From Caldisericota bacterium (GTDB lineage: Bacteria; Caldisericota; JANLFM01), in assembly GCA_024655965.1 (NCBI GenBank), contig JANLFL010000001.1, forward strand, positions 278,120 to 342,119: a stretch of 64,000 nt of DNA, read 5' to 3'. Positions 34,648 through 42,147 of this stretch are shown here, piece by piece (the first letter of the stretch is position 1; every line of letters starts with the position of its first letter). A program made the position numbers and the translations under genes. The notes under the pieces were generated by a model. That model was not told the DNA's origin. It saw only the letters and a list, made by a program, of their open reading frames with translations, and did no database searches.

Positions 34648-35112
34648 ATGGAAATTAATCCCGCGATCCTTTTAAAATCGCAACATCATGGAAATACGGA
34701 ACGGGTGGCAAAGGCCATCTCCGAGGAATTCGGGATCCCGATTTTGGACCCTCTGGAGATCCCACCCGAGGAAGCCTTAAGGTTCGATCTTTTGCTTTTC
34801 GCTTCCGGGATTTACTTCTGGAATTTGCACCCCGACCTCCTCTATTTTGCCAAAAAACTTCCCCCCGCCCGGGGGAAGGCGGCAGCGATCATTTCCACGG
34901 CCGGGCTGCCGTCCCTCAGATGGCACAGAAATTTGAGGGGGATCCTCAAGGAAAAAGGGTTCCGAATTTTGGGGGAGCTTTCCCTCCCGGGATACGATAC
35001 CTATGGAGTATTAAAATTCATTGGGGGGATCAGGAGGGGAAGACCCGGGGAAGAGGACCTCAAAAAGGCGAAGGAGTTTTTTGCATTTATTGAAAAGAAG
35101 TGGCCTTCTTGA
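34648..35112 (+). CDS. Flavodoxin-domain protein
   Basis: 154 residues starting directly after the helicase stop. The FMN phosphate loop is degenerate (KSQHHGNTERVAKAI, about 10-24, versus T/S-x-T-G-N-T), but the fold is recognisable through FDLLLFASGIYFWNLHPDL and KAAAIISTAG. It resembles the flavodoxin/protoporphyrinogen oxidase-like group. The redox partner is unknown. Its 3' end overlaps the convergent thrC by 26 bases. Confidence 0.72.
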   Translation: MEINPAILLKSQHHGNTERVAKAISEEFGIPILDPLEIPPEEALRFDLLLFASGIYFWNLHPDLLYFAKKLPPARGKAAAIISTAGLPSLRWHRNLRGILKEKGFRILGELSLPGYDTYGVLKFIGGIRRGRPGEEDLKKAKEFFAFIEKKWPS

Positions 35113-36334
35113 GATATTCCTCGACGCTGGAGAGGGATGGCTCAATCGGTTCCGGCATCCTAACCGCTTTTAAAGCGGAGGAAATATCCTTCAAACCATT
35201 CCCGGAGATGATTACTACGACCGCCTCCTCTTTTTGAACTATCCCTTCCTTGGAGGCCTTGATAAGGCCAGCCAAACTGGCAACTCCTGCAGGCTCCCCG
35301 AAAACTCCGGATTGGCGCCCCAGAACCCTCATGGCTTCGAGGATCTCATCGTCCGTTACGGTCATCATCAGCCCCTTCCAGGTCTTGAGGTCCCGTAATG
35401 CCATTACCCGGTTTCTGGGAATGCCCACGGATATCGAATCCGCGATCGTAACGGGTTCCACTGGTTCAAATGGCTTCCCCTCCTTCCAGGCTCTATACAG
35501 CGGGGAAGCTCCCTCGGCCTGAACACCGATTATTTGAGGGAAGCGGTCGATCCAGCCCAGGTTCAAAAGGTCCGCAAACCCCTTGAATACCCCCGAAAGG
35601 ATGCAACCATCCCCTACCGAGACGAATACCTTATCCGGGGCTTTCCAGGCTAACTGCTCGGCAATTTCCAAAGCCACCGTTTTTTTACCTTCTACAAGGT
35701 AAGGGTTAAAAGCGGTGTTCCTGTTGTACCACCCAAATCTTGAGGAAGCCTGAATGCAAAGGTCAAAAGCCTGGTCATAGGAACCTTTGACCGGGAAGAT
35801 GGTCGCCCCAAAAATCAGAAGTTGGGCAAGCTTCGCCCGGGGGGCGGTCTGGGGAACGAAAATGTATGATTTCAAGCCAACGGAAGCAGCGGCTCCCGCC
35901 CATGAGGAGGCCGCATTCCCGGTGGAAGCGCAGGTGACCTCCCTTGCCCCTTTTTCCAGGGCTTTCACAATTCCCACCGCAGAAGCCCTGTCCTTTAAGG
36001 AGGCAGTGGGATTCCTTCCCTCGTCCTTAATGAACAAATGGGAAAAGCCGAGTTTCTCGTTCAAAAGTCGGGGGCGGTAAAGTGGTGTCCACCCCACATG
36101 AAGGGGAGGAATGGGGGAATCTTCCCTTACCGGGAGAAGGGGTTTATACCTCCAGATGGAGAAATCGGGGTCCTCTTTCAGGCTCCTTGGGGAAATCCTC
36201 CTGGAGATTAATTCGTAATCATAAAGGACCTCAAGAATTCCCTCCGGCCCGCAAGCGGGGCAGGTGTATTCAACCTCTCCGGGGGAATACTCCTTTCCGC
36301 AGAGGACGCACTTTAAGGCTTTGATCTGGTCCAT
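35087..36334 (-). CDS. thrC: Threonine synthase
   Basis: 415 residues. It converts O-phosphohomoserine to threonine using PLP. The PLP lysine is K114 in NPTASLKDRASAVG; the phosphate-binding loop is CASTGNAASSW. The N terminus has a zinc ribbon (C9, C12, C25, C28) as in the thermophilic and archaeal subclass. AAAGGAGAGG precedes the ATG. It lies downstream of the terminator of the carbamate kinase operon. Confidence 0.93.
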   Translation of the reverse strand: MDQIKALKCVLCGKEYSPGEVEYTCPACGPEGILEVLYDYELISRRISPRSLKEDPDFSIWRYKPLLPVREDSPIPPLHVGWTPLYRPRLLNEKLGFSHLFIKDEGRNPTASLKDRASAVGIVKALEKGAREVTCASTGNAASSWAGAAASVGLKSYIFVPQTAPRAKLAQLLIFGATIFPVKGSYDQAFDLCIQASSRFGWYNRNTAFNPYLVEGKKTVALEIAEQLAWKAPDKVFVSVGDGCILSGVFKGFADLLNLGWIDRFPQIIGVQAEGASPLYRAWKEGKPFEPVEPVTIADSISVGIPRNRVMALRDLKTWKGLMMTVTDDEILEAMRVLGRQSGVFGEPAGVASLAGLIKASKEGIVQKEEAVVVIISGNGLKDISSALKAVRMPEPIEPSLSSVEEYLKKATSFQ

Positions 36335-36352
36335 TTCCTCTCCTTTAAAGAA

Positions 36353-36381
36353 AAGGGCTGGTCATTGAATGACCAGCCCTT
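36353..36381 (-). terminator. Intrinsic terminator of the carbamoyltransferase/carbamate kinase operon
   Basis: A perfect 13-bp stem (AAGGGCTGGTCAT and its complement, 3-base loop) is followed on the minus strand by TTTTCTTT. It lies 12 bases beyond the carbamate kinase stop. Confidence 0.88.
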
Positions 36382-36393
36382 AGGACTTTACTT

Positions 36394-37344
36394 TTAATCC
36401 GGGACGATGTGGGTCCCTGTTTCCCCTCTCAAAGCGCGGGCGATGTTTTCCGGGTTTGTGATGATTGCCTTCTTTCCCCCAGCTTCGAGGAACCAGATAA
36501 TGGCCTGGATTTTGGGAAGCATGCTTCCCTTGGCGAAATGACCTTCCTGAATGTATCTCTTCGCCTCGGAGACGGTCATCAGGTCGATCGCCTTTTGATC
36601 TGGTTTATTGAAGTTAAGGAAGACCTTCTCCACTGCGGTGGAGATAACGAAAAGTTCAGCCTTTAAGGATCGAGCAAGAAGGGAGGAGGCGTAATCCTTA
36701 TCGATTACCGCGGCCACACCCCTGAGATTCCCCTCCTCGTCCTCAATCACCGGGATACCTCCACCCCCCACGGTGATGGTAACCACCCCGGCGTCGATCA
36801 GGGTCTTAACTGCTTCCAGCTCGACGATCCTTTGGGGAATCGGGGAGGCAACCACCCTTCTCCATCCTCTTCCGGCATCCTCGACGACCACCCAACCTTC
36901 TCTCTCCGCTCTGGCTTTTGCCTCTTCCTCGGTCATAAACCCCCCGATTGGCTTGGTGGGATTCTTAAAGGAAGGGTCATTGCGGTCCACCACGACCTGG
37001 GTGACAACCGTTGCCGCGTGCTTCTTCATTTTTCGTCTGAGGAACTCGTTCTGAAGGTTCTGTTGGAGGGCATATCCAATGGCACCCTGGGTGTCAGCAC
37101 CGCAAACATCTAAAGGCACCTCGTGCATTCCCTCAACCTTATGGGCGATCTCGGACCGGCGGAGGACGAAACCCACCTGGGGACCATTTCCATGACCAAT
37201 TGCCACCGTCCATCCATCCTCAATCATGTCCGCGATGTAAAAACAGGTTTCCTTTGCTGCTTGATACTGGTCTTCAACCGTTTTGTGCTTCTCGTCCTTG
37301 ATCAGGGAATTACCCCCGATCGCAACTACTGCAACCCTTTCCAT
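36394..37344 (-). CDS. arcC: Carbamate kinase
   Basis: 316 residues, family length. It makes ATP from carbamoyl-phosphate and ADP, giving ammonia and CO2. Motifs: VVAIGGNSLI (N-terminal phosphate loop), IGHGNGPQVGFVL, VVASPIPQRIVE, VTITVGGGGIPV and DKDYASSLLA. It is the last gene of an operon with two transcarbamylases, 23 bases downstream of the second. The operon therefore looks catabolic, releasing energy from a carbamoylated compound. Confidence 0.96.
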   Translation of the reverse strand: MERVAVVAIGGNSLIKDEKHKTVEDQYQAAKETCFYIADMIEDGWTVAIGHGNGPQVGFVLRRSEIAHKVEGMHEVPLDVCGADTQGAIGYALQQNLQNEFLRRKMKKHAATVVTQVVVDRNDPSFKNPTKPIGGFMTEEEAKARAEREGWVVVEDAGRGWRRVVASPIPQRIVELEAVKTLIDAGVVTITVGGGGIPVIEDEEGNLRGVAAVIDKDYASSLLARSLKAELFVISTAVEKVFLNFNKPDQKAIDLMTVSEAKRYIQEGHFAKGSMLPKIQAIIWFLEAGGKKAIITNPENIARALRGETGTHIVPD

Positions 37345-37367
37345 AAAAAGATCTCTCCTTTAAAAAA

Positions 37368-38408
37368 TTATTTTTGGCGAATTCCCATCGTGAGAGCCAT
37401 GATCGCTTTCTGAACGTGCAACCGGTTTTCGGCGACCTCATAGATAATGGAATTTGGTCCCGAAGCAACTTCATCTGTCACCTCATGTCCCCTGTCCACG
37501 GGCATGGGGTGAATGAAGAGGCCCTTTCCTCCCCTGGTGAGTTTCATTTTTTGGGCGTCGCAGATCCATTCGGGGTATTTCAGGGCTTTTTCGATCTCCC
37601 CTTGCTTGTCAAACTCTCCGTTTCGGTAAGCCTGTGGGCTCATCCAGTTGCGGCAATAAACCACATCTGCGTCCTGGTAGCCTTCATAAGGGTCGTGAAT
37701 GGTTGAAAAATCAGCGTTGTTTTTTCGGCAGTTCTCCCTGACGGCCTCGATGACCTCCGGATCGAGATCGTATCCCTCGGGATAAGCAAGGGTTACGTCC
37801 ATGCCAAACCGGGAGGAAATGAGAAGGTTTTCCTGAACCGAGCACCAGGAACGGGCAAGAGCCCCGTGCCCCCAGACCATGAGAAGCCTCTTTTTCCTGA
37901 GATCCTTGCCTAAATTCCTCCGGAGGCCCATGATGTCCGCAAGCCCCTGGCAGGGATGGAACTTGTCATCTGCCATGTTAACGATGGGAATATCCGCCCA
38001 GTAGGCGTATTCCTTTAAAAGGGCGTCTCCCTCCCCGTAGGCGGAAATCTTGTCCTCCAGGATGCGGATCCCGATGCCCACAGCGTAACGGCTCATTACT
38101 TTCGCCGCATCCTCGATGGTTTCCCCGGCGGTGGTTGCGGTCTTCAATCTCATGGCCTTTGGTTCCAGGAATTGGGCATGGCCTCCCAGCTCCGTTGCCG
38201 CGCACTCAAAGGACTGCCTGGTACGAACGGAAGGGTTATAAAAGAACATGAAGAAGGTCCTGTTGCGGAGGGAATTTGAATAAGGGTGTTCAAAACGGTT
38301 AGCCTTCATCTCCTCGGCCAGGTCGAGGACCTTTAAAAGATCCTCAAAAGCCCAATCCTGAGTGCAGATTAAATCTTTCCCGAACAGGTTCTTATCTATC
38401 GGTTCCAT
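37368..38408 (-). CDS. Ornithine/aspartate carbamoyltransferase-family protein B (unusual HPMP motif)
   Basis: 346 residues. The carbamoyl-phosphate loop is PSVRTRQSFE near 60-69 and KFHPCQGLADIMG near 148-160 is the second conserved block. The ornithine carbamoyltransferase HCLP motif is replaced by FIHPMPVDRGHEV near 308, closer to the HPxP of aspartate carbamoyltransferase. It is about as long as copy A (4-base gap), with which it shares an identical ENRLHVQKAIMALTM tail. It probably uses carbamoyl-phosphate with an amine other than ornithine, or forms a complex with copy A. Confidence 0.8.
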   Translation of the reverse strand: MEPIDKNLFGKDLICTQDWAFEDLLKVLDLAEEMKANRFEHPYSNSLRNRTFFMFFYNPSVRTRQSFECAATELGGHAQFLEPKAMRLKTATTAGETIEDAAKVMSRYAVGIGIRILEDKISAYGEGDALLKEYAYWADIPIVNMADDKFHPCQGLADIMGLRRNLGKDLRKKRLLMVWGHGALARSWCSVQENLLISSRFGMDVTLAYPEGYDLDPEVIEAVRENCRKNNADFSTIHDPYEGYQDADVVYCRNWMSPQAYRNGEFDKQGEIEKALKYPEWICDAQKMKLTRGGKGLFIHPMPVDRGHEVTDEVASGPNSIIYEVAENRLHVQKAIMALTMGIRQK

Positions 38409-38412
38409 CTTC

Positions 38413-39456
38413 TTATCTCATTGTCAGGGCCATTATGGCTTTCTGAACGTGGAGTCTGTTTTCCGCCTGATCGAATACCACGGATTGAGGACCGTCGATT
38501 ACCTCGTCGGTCACCTCGAAACCCCTATCGCAGGGAAGACAATGCATGTAAACTGCATCGGGTTTCGCGTTTCTCATCATGCTGGAATCGCAAATCCAGT
38601 GCTTATTGGCGTCAAAAAGTTGCTGGGTCTTCTCCAGGTCGGGCTTGGGAGAGAAAGGAGGGATGTTCCACTTGGAGGTCCAGGCTTTGGGATAGACCAC
38701 ATCGGCACCCTGGAAAGCCTCAGCCATATCGTTGGAGATTTCAAAAGAGCCTCCGTACTTCCTCACGTTCTCCCTGACAGCATCCAGGACATTGTCGTCC
38801 AGCTCCAACCCCTTGGGGTGAGCAAGGACGATGTTCATCCCGAATTTGGAGGCCACCGAAATCGCCGAGTGAGGAACGGCGAGGGGCTTCTCCACCGAAG
38901 GGGAGTATGCCCAGGACATGACGAACTTCTTTCCCCTAAGATCCCCCAGCTTTTCCATCATGGTCATGATATCCGCCATTCCCTGGCAGGGATGGTAGAT
39001 ATCATCCTCCATATTGATCACGGGGATTGATGCCCAGTGAGCGAACTCCCTGATCATGTAATCCGCTTTTCCGTAGACCCATTCCACCGGTTCCCCGTAA
39101 CAGCGGATGGCGATCCCGTGTCCCATTCGGGAAAGGGTTCGGGCAACATCGGAGACCCTTTCAGTGGAATAGGCTTTCTCCATTCCCACTAAAGCCGGAG
39201 AGTAAATCTTGGACGGATCGAGGAAATGGGCATGCCCCCCGAGCTGGGTCATTCCGGCTTCGAAGGAGTTCCTGGTTCGAAGGGACTGATTATAAAAGAT
39301 CATAAAAAGGGTCTTGCTCTTCAAAAGCTCGTGGGGTTCTCCCACCGCAAATTTCCGTTTTAGGTCAAAAGCAACATTGAGGATAGTTTCGAGCTCCTCT
39401 TTGGTATACTCTAAATCGGTGATCCAATCTCTTCCCCGGAAGGAATCGGTCTTCAT
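38413..39456 (-). CDS. Ornithine carbamoyltransferase-family protein A (YgeW-like)
   Basis: 347 residues from ATG 39456, preceded by AAAGGAGAGC; an in-frame TTG further upstream is rejected. Motifs are QSLRTRNSFE (carbamoyl-phosphate), YHPCQGMADIMT and YMHCLPCDRGFEVTDEV (HCLP retained). The stretch VMSWAYSPSVEKPLAVP and NIVLAHPKGLELDD resemble YgeW and the knotted acetylornithine-type transcarbamylases rather than classical ArgF. In the catabolic direction it would produce carbamoyl-phosphate for ArcC. The acceptor is not known. Confidence 0.82.
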   Translation of the reverse strand: MKTDSFRGRDWITDLEYTKEELETILNVAFDLKRKFAVGEPHELLKSKTLFMIFYNQSLRTRNSFEAGMTQLGGHAHFLDPSKIYSPALVGMEKAYSTERVSDVARTLSRMGHGIAIRCYGEPVEWVYGKADYMIREFAHWASIPVINMEDDIYHPCQGMADIMTMMEKLGDLRGKKFVMSWAYSPSVEKPLAVPHSAISVASKFGMNIVLAHPKGLELDDNVLDAVRENVRKYGGSFEISNDMAEAFQGADVVYPKAWTSKWNIPPFSPKPDLEKTQQLFDANKHWICDSSMMRNAKPDAVYMHCLPCDRGFEVTDEVIDGPQSVVFDQAENRLHVQKAIMALTMR

Positions 39457-39514
39457 TTTGCTCTCCTTTCTCAAATCTGTTTTAGGAAACCCATTTTAAG
39501 AAATTGGGAATTTG

Positions 39515-39538
39515 CATTTGTCTGACATCATACAAATG
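39515..39538. promoter_or_regulatory. Candidate GntR operator upstream of the transcarbamylase genes
   Basis: CATTTGT, ten bases CTGACATCAT, then ACAAATG: a perfect 7-bp dyad, 59-82 bases upstream of the first transcarbamylase ATG and just after the GntR gene. GntR-family operators often have such TTGT/ACAA half-sites. No consensus promoter was identified beside it. Confidence 0.5.
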
Positions 39539-39559
39539 GACCCTGGGGCTGTCAATAAA

Positions 39560-40318
39560 TCAACTTCCTGAAGGTAACCGCCTGATCACGTGGAATTTAA
39601 AGAATTCCCTGACGAAATAATTAAGGGAATACCCCACCCTTTCCCCATCCTTGGTAAAAAGGGTTTCTTCAAGGAGCAAGATTGGTGCCTGAAGCGGCAC
39701 TTTCAGTTTTCGCGATAAATTTCGGGGAGCATTCGTGGGAATGATGTTTGCCCGGGCATAAGCGATGGGGATTTTCCTTTCAAGGATAAAATCAAGGGCC
39801 GAGCCCCGAAAGTTCCTCTTCAAATCATCGAAATCCACGAACTTCTCCCGAAGGATATCCAGCATGTAAGCGACCGGGTGGTCGGCTGTGGTTTTGATCC
39901 TGGAGATGGAGATCACTCTTTCCTCTTTCGAAGCTCCCAGTTTTTCTTGAACCGTGCGATCTGCGCGGGAGAGGGAAAATTTAAGGTCCCTGGTTCCAGC
40001 TTCCAGGCCATACCTCTGGGCCAGGCTATCCAGGCTCTCTAAGGTCTCAAGGCCAGTCTCAATTATCCTCAGGCCCTCTTCCTTGATGAATGTCCCCAAT
40101 CCCCTCCTTCGGGAAATGAGGCCTTCCTCCTCGAAGACCCTCAGTGCTTCCCTCAATGTGGAACGGGAAATCCCGAGTTCTTTGGCTAAAACCGGCTCGG
40201 AGGGAAGTTTTTCCCCGGGTTTAAAGTATCCCTGCTCCAGAAGGTCGAGCAGCCTCTCCTCAACGAGGACATAAAGCGGACGGGTATCAAGTTTTAGCTT
40301 TTTCCGGTTCAAATCCAT
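39560..40318 (-). CDS. GntR-family regulator, HutC/UTRA subfamily
   Basis: 252 residues. The winged helix (PLYVLVEERLLDLLEQGYF to GISRSTLREALRVFEEEGLI) is the GntR DNA-binding domain, with RRRGLGTFI as wing. The C-terminal half (VISISRIKTTADHPVAYMLD) looks like a UTRA effector domain. It is directly upstream of, and on the same strand as, the transcarbamylase operon and probably controls it through the dyad at 39515-39538, perhaps sensing the carbamoylated substrate. Confidence 0.9.
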   Translation of the reverse strand: MDLNRKKLKLDTRPLYVLVEERLLDLLEQGYFKPGEKLPSEPVLAKELGISRSTLREALRVFEEEGLISRRRGLGTFIKEEGLRIIETGLETLESLDSLAQRYGLEAGTRDLKFSLSRADRTVQEKLGASKEERVISISRIKTTADHPVAYMLDILREKFVDFDDLKRNFRGSALDFILERKIPIAYARANIIPTNAPRNLSRKLKVPLQAPILLLEETLFTKDGERVGYSLNYFVREFFKFHVIRRLPSGS

Positions 40319-40386
40319 GTCAAAAAATTCAATTATTCAATATTACCAAAAAATGGGCTCTCATACCTGTATCTGATAATTTCTTT

Positions 40387-42147
40387 TTAGGAAGCCTGTT
40401 CTTCAAGTCCCTTCAATATGGTTTCTTTAAGTTTTTCGCTCTCGACCAAACCGGTCTTTAAAAGCTTTCCCTTGAGATAAATGCCCCAAACGGGGTATTG
40501 CTTGAAATCCTCTCTTTTGAATATCAGATGCTCCTTAAAGCCAAACCTTTCCTGGGAAAGCCCAAGGGCAAGGACTGCTTCCCGGTAATTTTTCAAAAAC
40601 AGAGAACAATAAGGGGGTAGGACTGCCTCAAGGATTACTTCCCCTTTTTCCTCTCCTCCCTCTTCCGCCTCTAAAAAATTCACCGCTCCTTCCTTTAAGG
40701 ATTTTAGGTGTAACCCCCACTCCCCCCTCTTGTCCACCATGATAAAGCCCATTTTGTCCAAAAATGCAGGCGGGATCAAGGAATTATGGGATAGAGCGAA
40801 AAGCCCCGAGGAATCCTCAACCGCTTGAAAGGCATAATCCAGAAGTTCCCTTCCCAGTCCCTTTCCCCTGTGTTCCTGCCTTACCCTTAAGCAGGCCAGA
40901 ACCCAAAAATCATCACCATTAGCCGGAAATGGAGAATCCTCAGCTTTCCCCAGAATTACTCCCCCCTGAACTCCGGAATTGTCGGAAAGGGAGAAAAACC
41001 TCCAACCCTTCTTTTGGGCGGAAGCAAGGAAATCCTGACATTCCTTTAAAGGTTCAGTGCAAAAGGAGCAGAATTGGGAGGGGTCTCCTTGGAAGGGGGA
41101 ACACTTGAAATTTGAGGAAAAGGCAGGTTCAATCTCCGGCCCTTTCTCGGGGGGCTTTTCCCTAACCGGAAATTTGGAGAAAGGTTTCCAGCCTTTCAAA
41201 ACCCCAAAAAACCCTCTCAAGGAGGAGAAAGCCTTACCGGTTATCGGTTTTGGTGGCTGAAAGAGAAAATTCCTCGCTTTTGGAAGGAAGAGAAAGTTCC
41301 ACAAAGGGACGGTTGCATTGGCAAAGGGAAGGGAAAAAATGATCCCTAAAACAGGCCCGAAAATAAGCCTGAATGGAATGGAGATTAAGCCTCCCAGGAC
41401 CCCGAAAGCTAATTTTCCCTTTAAGGTCAAAGGGGTGGTCCCGGAAAGGGGAACCACAAAAACGCCAAAGAATAGGGCGTCGTTGGCCACAAACTGGGAA
41501 AGCACAGGAACCTGGGAAAAAATGAGAAAAAAGACCGAACCCAAAAGATAGGAGAGGGAAACTAATGTATTCAGGCTCCTCCTCAGGGCAAGATAAATTC
41601 CCCCAAGAATGATCGCCAGGAAGGAGTAGCTCCCAAGTGCCTGGTTTCCCGAGGAAAGCAATAGGAGCTGATACCACTCCTTTGTCCGGACGACGGTTTG
41701 TCCCGATTCCTCAAGCGCTGGCCATTTATAAGTTAAGACTCCCGGAAAGAGGAAGAAAACAAGGATCAGGGAAAGGATCAAAGGATGAAACACGCTCCTC
41801 CCCAGACCTCCGGGAATTACCTTTCCCAGAAGGACAGCAAATGCGGCCACAAGAACTGGGATGTATAGTGGAGAATTGGGAGGAAGGACGAGGGCGGAGA
41901 GAAATCCCATGGAAATCGCCCACCCATCATCGAGGGAAAAACTCTGGGAAAGAGCGAAGGAAAAGATGACCTCGGCGAAAACCGCTCCCAGGACGGAGAG
42001 AGTTAAAAAGAGGAAGGAAGGACCAATCCCGTAAGAGAGGGAGCCTGCAAGAAAAGCGGGGATTAAAGCGATGATTAAATCCCAGTTTGTGCGGTAATAA
42101 TTCTTTCCAAAAATGAAGGGGGGGAAGACCTGGGATCTTTTTCTCAT
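40387..42147 (-). CDS. RnfD/NqrB-like membrane subunit fused to GNAT and YoaP-like domains
   Basis: 586 residues from the ATG that overlaps the RnfC-like stop (ATGA). Residues ~20-300 are an NqrB/RnfD membrane domain with about nine hydrophobic segments. ESGQTVV (S148-T151) stands where RnfD/NqrB carry the SGAT motif for covalent FMN. Residues ~345-375 hold four Cys (C349, C360, C363, C370). A GNAT domain follows with acetyl-CoA loop RQEHRGKGLG (423-432), then a YoaP-like tail (~505-586) like that of the GNAT at 0.8-1.6 kb. Such a fusion is not one I know. No RnfA, B, E or G genes are present in the window. Confidence 0.8.
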   Translation of the reverse strand: MRKRSQVFPPFIFGKNYYRTNWDLIIALIPAFLAGSLSYGIGPSFLFLTLSVLGAVFAEVIFSFALSQSFSLDDGWAISMGFLSALVLPPNSPLYIPVLVAAFAVLLGKVIPGGLGRSVFHPLILSLILVFFLFPGVLTYKWPALEESGQTVVRTKEWYQLLLLSSGNQALGSYSFLAIILGGIYLALRRSLNTLVSLSYLLGSVFFLIFSQVPVLSQFVANDALFFGVFVVPLSGTTPLTLKGKLAFGVLGGLISIPFRLIFGPVLGIIFSLPFANATVPLWNFLFLPKARNFLFQPPKPITGKAFSSLRGFFGVLKGWKPFSKFPVREKPPEKGPEIEPAFSSNFKCSPFQGDPSQFCSFCTEPLKECQDFLASAQKKGWRFFSLSDNSGVQGGVILGKAEDSPFPANGDDFWVLACLRVRQEHRGKGLGRELLDYAFQAVEDSSGLFALSHNSLIPPAFLDKMGFIMVDKRGEWGLHLKSLKEGAVNFLEAEEGGEEKGEVILEAVLPPYCSLFLKNYREAVLALGLSQERFGFKEHLIFKREDFKQYPVWGIYLKGKLLKTGLVESEKLKETILKGLEEQAS

